Shown: one piece after another, positions 55,264 to 64,000 of the stretch
Layout of the letters: each line of letters starts with the position of its first letter
Numbering within the stretch: position 1 is the stretch's first letter
Assembly: GCA_029204225.1 (NCBI GenBank)
Contig: CM055113.1
Location: 6,110,647-6,174,646, forward strand
Reading direction: 5' to 3'
Origin: Diphasiastrum complanatum
Taxonomy: Eukaryota; Streptophyta; Lycopodiopsida; Lycopodiales; Lycopodiaceae
Length of the DNA: 64,000 nucleotides
Notes under the pieces: generated by a model
Database searches by the model: none
Told to the model about the DNA's origin: nothing
Seen by the model: the letters and a program-made list of their open reading frames with translations, nothing else
Program-made: the position numbers and the translations under genes

Positions 55264-57834
55264 ATGGTATCAAGACATTTGTGAGTGTTTGCTGCCATCT
55301 TGAGTTTCCTAACATTATGAGTGTTGCATGTAAGAACATGCAAGCCTCAAATTTCGGTCTTTGGTATTGGAGCATGTCAGATCTTTAGTGCTTGTAATGT
55401 TGTTGGGCAACCCTACAGAGGGAGAGTTGAGAGATTCACTCTGTGCTTGTAAGTACTAATATGGTTTTGAATGATGAGTGTTTTATTCCTATCATCAGTT
55501 TTGTGGTTTAGCATTAGGAATCCCTACTTTCGAGAATTCAGGAATCTTTCAAGTGCGGTAGATTTGTATAGGAGAATCACTTTTGGACACTGGACACACT
55601 TGGACAGAGGTTGCAATGATGTATCAACTACAAGAGGGTATTGGAAGAAGTTACAAATACTGCTGTTGGCATGAAACCCTTGTGGTTACGATATCCTAAG
55701 CAAATTGGTTGGACAAGTTAGGAGCATTGTATCAAGACATGAATTGTAACATCACTAAGGAGTGCTTTAGCAACCATATATTGGGCATTGGGATCTGAGC
55801 AGGCTATCACATACAACTTACGGGTTACAAAACCACACTTTTGTAGGTTGTACCTGGTGGAAAAAGTTCTAGAGGCAAACTCTCATATCATATCAACGAT
55901 TTACTTCAGCCATATCTATGGCTGGAATACCTTGGTGTGATTGCATTATAGTTGGGAGAAACTAAAAGTTTAGGGTAGGAACCTTAAGCGTTATATCTAC
56001 TCAAGTTCACATTTCATTTTCAGTTTCTGCTTGTCGGTGAATGGAATGCTGTTATGACAGCAAAAGGAACTATAGACATGTCGTGGATGAGAAATTATGA
56101 TCTGGGAATTTCCATGATTAAGATTATATTTGATCTAGAAGAAAAGCTACTTTGTGGCCAACAACTGAAGTATTAGCATTTCTATAGAAACAGAAAAGGT
56201 ATTATATATGTGGATAAAAAGGAAAGTTAAGAGTTCTTGAAGACATGGTTCTTTTAGAATTCTTCAAGGTGTTCCTTTAAGATGAAGTGATGGTTGCATG
56301 AAGGATAGTGTGTTTCAAATTGGGTTGCGAACTAGCTGTTGATTAAAGTGAATGTAGAGATATGATTTCTTTAAGGATGACACAAGGGAGTTTGTTATAT
56401 TTGGTGAAATTTCTGCTGATGAGTTGCATGAGGAAGACATGTATATGATGCATCCAAGTGTTCTCAAAATTGAGGTGGTCATCTTGTATATTGGAATGGT
56501 TCATGAAGCCAAAAGTGTGTCATGAACTTAAAGTTAAGTAGTGTCTTTGTTGGGATTAGCCTATTGAAACCATTGTGTCAATTGTTGTTGTGTAATTATC
56601 ATAAGAAATCTGCTAAAAAATGTGGTCGCTTGCACGATGAGTGCAAGGGCCAAGCCAAATGGAGTTGTCAACATGACAAGTCGATCAAGAGATGATCATA
56701 GAAGAAGCCTACGATTATGAAATCCGATCCCCCCCCCCCCCCCCCCCTTGTTTGAAATTGAGTCTTCTTACTATTTGCAACTTTTGAGTTTTATGTTCAG
56801 AGGGAGGTCCAACAGTAGTCATTGATTGTCCTTTCATATGGAAAAATTGGAGAGATGTTTTTTTTTCGAAAAAATTGTCCACCCTATCTAGACTTTTAGG
56901 AGTTGGGAGAAAGAAAAATCTATTCCAGTACTTGAGCTGATGAAGTTTTTCAAGGGACCGAGAGGAAGAGAAAATGGACATTTGAGTTAGTAAATGAGTT
57001 GTGTTATGTAATCTGGATTTCTTTGGAATCTCTGAAGATCTGCATAATACTAGTTATGGAGTAATTCCACAATAAATTTGAATTACTAGTAGATATAATT
57101 CTTGGAATTTTTTGGATAGATTTTTGAGTCATTTGTGTTTCAATTTCTTAAAACCCAGATTATCTCTTATGCATATATAGATATTAGATGGATGACGTTT
57201 ATTGTTACTCATGTTGAAATTGTTCAAAGGAAAGGCCCTGCGCATAGTAAAGTGAATCTTTTTTAGGAAGGCACTTATTATTGACTTTTCAGATATTTTC
57301 ATGTGTCATTTCTCCAGTTAATTTTTGTAAGAAATTAGTGAATTTCTTTAAAAATGAGGGGTGAAGTGATGTGTAAAAGTTTATCAAAAAACCTATTGGT
57401 TGCACTATTGTCAGGTAGACACCAGTTGGAGTATAGAAATATGATTATCTGAATGTATTTTTAGACAAATCTAGAGTAAGATATAGAACTAGAAGTTTCT
57501 GAATAAGAGAAATTCTCTAGGGATTGTGTGGAACAATTCGGGACTGGAGGTGGTTGGGAATTTGAAATCATTACAAGTAGTACTGAGTAAGATAAAAAAT
57601 TACTAATCCCAGTTTTGTGAGAATATAAATGAATTTGATCGTGGAATGTTTGTATTGAATCAACCTAATCTTAGGAGGAGTACTAGGATCAGGGAGGGAT
57701 TGAGTGGGTGAAATTTTTGTACTAAGATGAAAGCGGATTGAAAAACTTGTGAGAGAGGATGTGCTCCCAGTCTCAGAGATATCCCAAGTATGTTATTTAC
57801 TCATGAGGAATATAATTCTTTTCTAGCTGAGTTA
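55264..57834 (+). mobile_element. Heavily decayed copia-like element
   Basis: TCCTACA followed by TGGTATCAAGAC at 55264 resembles an LTR end plus primer site with mutations. Near 57655-57705 the plus frame reads NQPNLRRSTRIREGL, like the RRSTRxRxxP motif between integrase and RT of plant copia elements. Between them no motif could be fixed. A run of 19 C lies at 56729-56747. Confidence 0.35.
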
Positions 57835-58465
57835 TGTGAAAGATTCAACTAGTTTGATTATATTTACTATATTTTCATGTTTGGCAAATTGATGCCAACT
57901 TTGTTTTAGACTTAGAGTTTGACTTTTCAAAGTTCATTAGTCTAAATTTCATTTGAATAAACACTTTTTGAAAGTGTGGGAAAGTTAGAAGTCGAGTTTG
58001 AGTAGATTCAAATTTGAATGTTGGATACTTTGAATCTAGACCCAAAAATATTAGGGTTAGCATTTTGGTGAGAAAGGGATTTGGGCCTGCTATAAAAGGA
58101 TGTAACTCGTGGAGAGATATATCTTCTCTCTTCTCTATCTCATTTCATGCTTATACATGGTTTTCTTGGGTTCTACTATCCATTGGTGCATTATATTTGT
58201 GATTGCATGCAATTCTATGTGTTGAATGACTTATATTTGCTGTTTTTGAATCCACACGTGTGAAATATAGCTTGTTGGTTTTGTACGGACAACAACAATA
58301 CTTCATCTTTTGATTCATGTTTGATCAAATTCTATTAGAATTTGCATCTCATTTTGTGTGTAGGTGCTCATTTTTCTACATTGGTGAGATGGGTAGAGTA
58401 GCTTCTTTTGTAACCCAAGATCTTTTTGTGGATTGGATCATCAATGTATCTAAAATCCTTCACAT
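57835..58465 (+). repeat. 5' LTR of the mini-copia element
   Basis: 631 bp with a TATAAAAGG motif (about 58091-58099) that is a good TATA-box candidate. The same TATAAAAGG occurs in the 3' LTR. Confidence 0.85.
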
Positions 58466-58477
58466 GGTATCAGAGCT
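58466..58477 (+). other. Copia primer-binding site
   Basis: TGGTATCAGAGC directly after the LTR end ATCCTTCACA. Confidence 0.9.
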
Positions 58478-58849
58478 TGTGTTTCAGGTTATGAAGGAAA
58501 AAATCATGTCTATCAATGATTTGGTGAAGATATCAAGGTTAGAGCATGCTAGAGGGAATTCTATACCAAAATCAAATTTTTTGTTTTTTTGGACCATTGG
58601 ATCAGCCTAAGTGGTGGCTAATAGATTGCATATCAAATTTTCAGCATTTGCATGTAGATTTGGAATAATTAATTTTTTGTGATTTTTTCAAAACCCTAAT
58701 TTTGATTGGATATCTAGATAATGAGGTTGCTGAACTTCATTTGATGTGTTTCAATCTTGGGAAGTGGCAAAAGTCATTAGATTGAGGATAGATTATAGGT
58801 TCATCAAGATTCCATGATTCTATGTGTTGATGAGGGAGCAAGTCATTGC

Positions 58850-58995
58850 AAAGGAGGTGGAGCTTCAACATGTGTCCTCAAGGGAATGTGTAGTTGATAT
58901 CTTCACCAAAACATTGGGAAAGGACTTGTTCATGAAACATAGGACATCACTTGAAGTGTTATTAAAGTCTATGCTAAAACTAGTTGAAGAGGGAG
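58850..58995 (+). pseudogene. Copia RNase H C-terminal fragment
   Basis: The plus frame reads EQVIAKEVELQHVSSRECVV, DIFTKTLGKDLFMKHR, the end of plant copia pol (usually ...VADIFTKPL...), then enters the polypurine tract. All other pol domains are deleted. Confidence 0.8.
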
Positions 58996-59121
58996 TGTGA
59001 AAGATTCAATTAGTTTGATCATATTTGCTATATTTTCATGTTTGACAAATTGAGACCAACTTTGTTTTAGACTTTTCAAAGTTCATTAGTCTAAATTTCA
59101 TTTGAATAAATACACTCACTA

Positions 59122-59459
59122 CCTCAAGATTAGCTAGTTTCCAAAAACTTGCTAATTTGGGTGTAATTTAAATCAATATCATCAATGCTCTTGTACTTGG
59201 CTCTAATACCATGTGAAATTCCAGAGAATTAAAGACCAAGAATGGATCCAAATCAGATCCACAAGAGAGATTGGGTGTTAGATTCAATTGATTTACCAAT
59301 CTACACAAGATTAGTATAGATTAGATCAATTTACCATCAATTAATCTAACAAGAACAATCAACAAAGATCAAAACTATGGCTTAATGGTTTCACACGTGT
59401 GAAAACCTGTCTTTTACGGCTTGCCAGCAGATAATGAAGTACACTAAGATTAGAATGCA
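59122..59459 (-). repeat. Fragment of the 11046-15305 element family inside the mini-copia 3' LTR
   Basis: The + strand reads CTAGTTTCCAAAAACTTGCT, GCTCTAATACCATGTGAAATTC, then an LTR-like segment with TTTCACACGTGTGAAAACCTG. The order matches 14397-14690, which contains the primer site, LTR start and ACACGTGTG palindrome of the non-autonomous element. It interrupts the 3' LTR where the 5' LTR has only AAACACTTTTTGAAAGTG. Confidence 0.7.
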
Positions 59460-59883
59460 CTAAAGTGTGAAAAAGCTAGAAGTTGAGGTTGTGTAGATTC
59501 AAATTTGAATGTTGGGTACTTTGAATCTAGACCCAAAAATAGGAGTAGCATTTTGGCGAGAAAGCCAAGTGGCCAAATAGGGTTTGGACCTGCTATAAAA
59601 GGATGTAACTCGTGGAGAGACATATCTTCTCTCTTCTCTATCTCATTTTATGCTTATACATAATTCTCTTGGGTTCTATTATCCATTGGTGCTATGTGTA
59701 GAAGCACGGACAACATCAGTACTTTATCGTTTGATTCATGTTTGATCAAGTTCTATTAGAGTTTGCATCTCATTTTGTGTGTAGATGCTGATTTTTTACA
59801 TTGGTGAGATTGGTAGAGTAGCTTCTTTTGTAACCCAAGATCTTTTTGTGGATTGGATTATAAATGATTTGAAATCCTTCACA

Positions 59884-60645
59884 AGTGTCAAGATTCTCAG
59901 TGAGATATGAAAGTAACATATGCGGATTTTGGAGGAATCTGTCAGAAATGGACATGTGTGTTGTAATGGGTCATAGTGAGATTGTTCTCATATATACACA
60001 TTTGATCTTCTATGAATCTATTATGTATTCTTGGTTACTAGGGTTATTTGGTGCACTTAACCTAGTTAGTAAACATAGACATATGATCAAGTATTATGTT
60101 GTGGACAATTACTTGTAGAGTTAGCATATCTTGTTTTGAAAGATTTATTGGTTAACTTAAAAAAGTGATTTGGATAAGGATCTAAATGTGGTGTTGTACT
60201 GGTACAACTAAGATTTGCACCTGGACATTTGAGATTTCTGAATCATTATTATACAAAGGTGCTTCTTCAAGTTTACAAATCTTCCACTCTTGAAAGATCA
60301 CATTTCCACCATTGACAACTTGGTGGAAAACATGTAGATCTACAAGCTCTACTTGAAGAGCACAACACTACCATTATTTCTATCATTGAAGTAGGATAAT
60401 CTTTGGTCCTTACATTGAAATAATCATGCACAAAGCATGTGGACACAAAGATTTGCAAAACAAATGATGTTTTATTTTATATGATACTATTCAAACTATT
60501 ACAAAAATAGTTATCCACTTTATCAACAACAAATGTAGATTGGAAATCCAACTTCATTGTCTTGTCATACAAAGTTCTAAACACCATCAATCTTAGAGAT
60601 AAAAAACAAGTCATTTCAGTTTTACTAATATTATCCAAGAAGGAT
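59884..60645. other. Low-information region
   Basis: Short open frames without motifs. Probably degenerate copia sequence between the mini-copia element and the minus-strand fragment at 60646; no domain could be supported. Confidence 0.3.
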
Positions 60646-60993
60646 TCAAATATAGTAGACTCTCCAATGCTCTTCACCCTTGCAAGATGCACACCTGAAT
60701 GGAAAATTTACAATGCTCTTCACTTGGCCTTTGTCTCTCCTCCTTGGAGCTCTTTGGTTTTGAGATTGATCCTCAAAATCTTCTTCTCTTTGATGCTCCT
60801 CCTCAATCCTTGCAAACTTCTTGTCACCAAAATTGTTAGTTGCTCTCTCAATAGCAATATAATCTTCCAATTTAAACAAACTCCCTTGTTTAATTCCTTT
60901 TGCTATGCAATTATCATTTTTCAAAATGGAACAAATACCATGCTTGAAGTGGACATCCAAACCAGTTTTCATAAGTTGACCAACACTTAGCAT
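60646..60993 (-). pseudogene. Copia pre-integrase fragment
   Basis: The minus frame starts LSVGQLMKTGLDVHFKHGIC, the GAG-pre-integrase motif LLSVGQLxExGxxVxFxxxxC of copia polyproteins, followed by a charged, unrecognised tail. No protease or integrase motif follows. Confidence 0.65.
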
Positions 60994-60999
60994 ATTCTT

Positions 61000-61947
61000 G
61001 TGACATCAAATAATGTAGCTTGTATTGTTTTTTTATTTTTGATATTGCACTTTTTATAAAATTTGTCAAATTGGTCTATGGTTTGCAAATTCATTGAAAA
61101 CAGAATGAGCACTTTGAAATCACCCACGACGCAAATTTTGGCCCTTTGATCGGGTCAAAGGGCCAGATGTCGCGCCGTGGCGTGACTCCAATAATTTATG
61201 TGAATTGTTAAGCATCTTTGTGTGGCTTTAAATTTTTTTTTCTGCACATGTGCTTGGTTTTGATTGGGAACCACCAAATTTTTTATTAGTAAAAAAAAAA
61301 TTGCATTCGTACAATTCGCATACATCAAAACATAAAACACGCCAAAAAGCTTTTGCATAAAACATACCAAAAAGCTTTTGCATTTATGTAATAGAAAATA
61401 TATACATTGATTGTCAAACATTATCTTTCAGATATGAAAGAGCTTTCAACAAATTTTTCGATCTAGACTCCAATCCTAGGATTGGTTTCAGTATCTCTTG
61501 CACTAAATATGCAGCATCAGTATCTTCTTGGTAGGGTCCAAGTGCTGTAGACATAACTAGCTTGGATTCTAATCCAGGACAAAAGTCATTCACTATCACT
61601 CTGCGTAAAACACAATAGACTTTTGGCGCATTCAAGAAGATCAATACATCCAATCAGTAAGGATCTGATGCAAAAAATTGGATTTTTTTTATTTCTAAAA
61701 AGTTTGACACTGAGCTAGAATTCGCGGAGGTAATAAATGAATCGTGGACAATAAAACTGGGTCTGGAAGAATTTTATCTGGTATGATTGTGCATCAAAAC
61801 TTCAAAAAAAGGATGAATCTTGTGGTTGCATAGAAAAAGACTAATTGAATTCCTGATCTGATGGTATCTTGATGTTTTAAACAAGAAACATACCAGAAAA
61901 CTTATCACAATAGCAAGCAGGCAATAAACAGAAATAAATAACAAAAT
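61000..61947. other. Region without assigned features
   Basis: A 79-residue minus-strand frame (61653-61414) is not recognised. The rest is AT-rich. It may hold the 3' LTR of the gypsy element that ends at 61948, but no LTR end could be fixed. Confidence 0.3.
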
Positions 61948-64000
61948 TTAGTACATATCAAGATAAAAACAAGGTTGGTTGTACTTTCTGAGTCTCCTTC
62001 CATTGATCATAATATCTAAGATATCGCCTTGTAGGGTTTGGAGTTGGACATAACCGGAGGCAAATATCTTACGAATGACATAAGATTCCTGGTTGAAAAT
62101 TTTTAGTTTGCCCTTGAATGTTTTGGCTTGGTATAAGAGGACCTTGTCTCCAACCTAGAATTTTTTGAGTTTTAAAGGTCGATCATGCCATGCCTTTTGT
62201 CGATGTTTGTGGACTTGTTGAGCATGGATGCTGATCCGTCGTGTTTCACACAGTTGTTCTAGGTGGAATAATCTATTAGCTAAAATCTGGCGATTATCTA
62301 GCTCTAGATTATATGCTATTCGTAGGGATGGAATATGGAATTCAACAGACATGACGGCTTCCTGGTCATATACTACTTGGAAAGGGGTTAGACCTATGGC
62401 TCTTTCGGGGTAGGGTAGTACAATAGGCCCATAGAGCAACGTGGAGTTTCAGTTTCCAATCGGATCGGCTGGATTCGACGATCTTGATAAGATTTTATTG
62501 GTGGATTCCGCTTGGCCATTGCATCGTGGATAATACGAGAAACTTTTGCGATGTACCACAAAGAATTTGAAAGTAGATCTGCTTAGTCCGTGGCCACTAT
62601 GATATATCTAGATTGAGTGTGTCTCGTAGCAGGACTAATTGGTCCGACATAATCAATCTCTGATTGGAAAGCTTGATCAGTCATGACAGGGTGTAAAGGC
62701 ATATAGTCAATTTTTTTTAAAAAAAGTTTTGTCTGTTGATAGACATCACAGACCTTGATACAAGTGTGGGTATCTTGGAAGAGAGTTGGCCACCAAAATC
62801 CTGCTAAGAGGATTTTTTTGGCGGTCATTTCGGAAGAGAAATGACAAGCTCCGACACCCTCATGGGTTAAGGATATAAATGAGGTTATTTCACCTTCAGT
62901 AATACAACATCAGATAATTCCATCTAAACCTTGCTTGTTAAGTTGGCCTGCAAGTAACGTATAAGGTTTGGTTTTGAGAACCAACGCATGTTGTTCGGAT
63001 TTAGATAAGGACGGATCCATCTGCTCTGAAGTTAAATATTCAGTAATGTTCTTGGCCCAAACTAGGGTATAGTCAACTCGGAAAAGAATGGCATCAGGTA
63101 AATTATTGTTGATGGCTTGGTCTGGAGTTGGTAGATAAGGGGATTCGGGATAGATGATCTGCTAAAAAACATTGAACTCCCTTTCTAACAACAATTCAAA
63201 ACTCAAACTCGCGTAACAACAAGATCCATCGAGTAATGTGACCAGTTGTGCAAGTTTTATTGATGAGGTAGAGAAGTGCTTGATGATCAGTAAAGAACGC
63301 AAAAGCTTTTCCCAAGAGATAATGGCAAAACTTCTGAATCGCATACACCATCGCCAAAGCTTCATACTTGGTAGTGGTGTAATTGACTTCAGCGGAGATT
63401 AATTGTCTACTGAGGAATCGGATTGGATAATCCTTTTTGAATTCTCCCAGTTGGGTGAGCACTGTTCCAACGACATACTTGGATGCATCGATATGCACAT
63501 GAAATTCTTTAGAATAATCAGGAGCCCGGAGAATAGGTGCATTGTTGAGGGCTTCTTTCAACTGAATGAATGCGACTCGTTGTTCGTCAGTCCATTTGAG
63601 AACGACGACCACCTTATAAATTAATCATGCTTTATTTGCAAAATCGAGAATGAAGCAATGATAATAATTAGCGTGGCCTAGGAATGAATAGACTTCGCAA
63701 ATAGTACGTGATTCTGGCAGATTTTGTATGATCAAGACCTTGTCAGGGTCAATTGCGATGCCGTTTTTTGAAATGATATGTCCTAGGATGATGCCATGTG
63801 TTACCCAGATCTGGCATTTTTCAGGGTTCAAGGAGATGTCAAAGCGTTGACATTGGATAAATTTTCTAACATGAGCTAACAAGTGGGTTTGGTGAGTTTG
63901 TCTCTCAAGTTCCATTCTAACATGAGAGACATGGAGATGATGGTGACACCTAAGCCACCATCTAATATAGCTAAGACTTCTCGGGATTGGCGATGAGTAG
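61948..64000 (-). pseudogene. Ty3/gypsy pol pseudogene, runs off the right edge
   Basis: Minus-strand order: RT thumb 63915-63625 (SLNPEKCQIWVTHGIILGHI, then SKNGIAIDPDKV and FLGHANYYHCFI); RNase H 63612-63196 (FHVHIDASKYVVGTVLTQLG, YTTTKYEALAMVYAIQKF); integrase zinc region 62828-62583 (GFWWPTLFQDTHTCIKVCDV, YVGPISPATRH, IIVATD); integrase core and tail (NGQAESTNKIL near 62510; LTPFQVVYDQEAVMSVEFHI and WHDRPLKLKKF at 62439-62155); then a stop and VGDKVLLYQAKTFKGK down to TAA at 61948. There is no chromodomain. The EFHIPSLRIA motif is typical of a non-chromovirus gypsy clade. A few stops and frameshifts only, so decay is moderate. The gag, protease and RT fingers lie beyond 64000. Confidence 0.9.

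Larger units (their letters stand above)
57835..59883 (+). mobile_element. Mini-copia LTR element with an interrupted 3' LTR
   Basis: 5' LTR 57835-58465 (TGTGAAAGATTC...ATCCTTCACA), primer site TGGTATCAGAGC at 58466, polypurine tract GAAGAGGGAG before 58996 and 3' LTR 58996-59883. The interior is only about 530 bp. It keeps a bit of 5' leader and the last part of RNase H (KEVELQHVSSRECVVDIFTK). The flanking pentamers AGTTA and AGTGT do not match, so no clean target duplication. The 3' LTR contains an extra segment at about 59122-59459. Confidence 0.85.

Noticed and set aside
56729-56747. Run of 19 C as a regulatory element or i-motif
   Set aside because: It is more likely a slippage-prone homopolymer or partly an assembly artefact; nothing around it suggests function.
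57830-59888. Target-site duplication of the mini-copia element
   Set aside because: The pentamers AGTTA and AGTGT match at only three of five positions, so I do not claim a duplication.

Overview
The window is nuclear DNA of a land plant with a large, retrotransposon-rich genome. The evidence is a spliced plant-type SnRK1 kinase gene with GT-AG introns, many Ty1/copia and Ty3/gypsy remnants with plant-type tRNA-Met primer sites, and long (CT)n, (GT)n and (GA)n microsatellites. Introns of 9.5 kb and 14.1 kb filled with transposons suggest a fern or gymnosperm. I lean to a fern, but this is inference.

The central gene is a full-length SnRK1 catalytic alpha subunit (AKIN10/SNF1/AMPK-alpha family) on the + strand, 22597-54058. 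It has ten coding exons that join without a frame break to 545 codons plus stop. All nine introns are GT-AG. Kinase, UBA and C-terminal KA1-type domains are all present. A probable 5'UTR intron and a short upstream ORF precede the ATG. The only other convincing host gene is a small basic lysine-rich protein of about 80 residues in two exons (2313-2689, +), whose function I do not recognise.

Layout: 1-6.6 kb holds the small gene in otherwise featureless DNA. 6.6-8.8 kb holds a gypsy integrase scrap and a broken gag-protease element with several zinc knuckles. 10.1-15.4 kb holds a (CT)n locus split by a structurally complete, non-autonomous LTR element (11046-15305, target duplication CCCTG). 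15.8-17.5 kb holds a copia gag/LTR fragment next to a TCGA-rich minisatellite. 17.5-21.6 kb is low-information intergenic DNA. 21.6-54.1 kb is SnRK1. Its intron 4 holds a decayed gypsy element, a chromovirus with both LTRs and a perfect target duplication (28408-32313, ACGTG), and a copia fragment. Its intron 9 holds two head-to-head copia elements, a hAT/DUF659 transposase remnant, a chromovirus LTR/chromodomain piece and an RT-like YIDD remnant. 54.1-64 kb holds copia debris, a mini-copia element whose 3' LTR contains part of another element (57835-59883), and a long minus-strand gypsy pol pseudogene running off the right edge.

The retroelement reading frames are nearly all broken. I found no wholly new multi-gene system. 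The most interesting points are the four-copy GSPxxP hexapeptide repeat in the SnRK1 C-terminal linker, the non-autonomous LTR element carrying an unrecognised cysteine-rich ORF, the (CT)n locus it split, and a duplicated, hairpin-forming primer-binding site in one copia element. Some unspliced reading frames mentioned here open with a non-ATG codon, so their stated starts are limits of openness, not claimed start codons.
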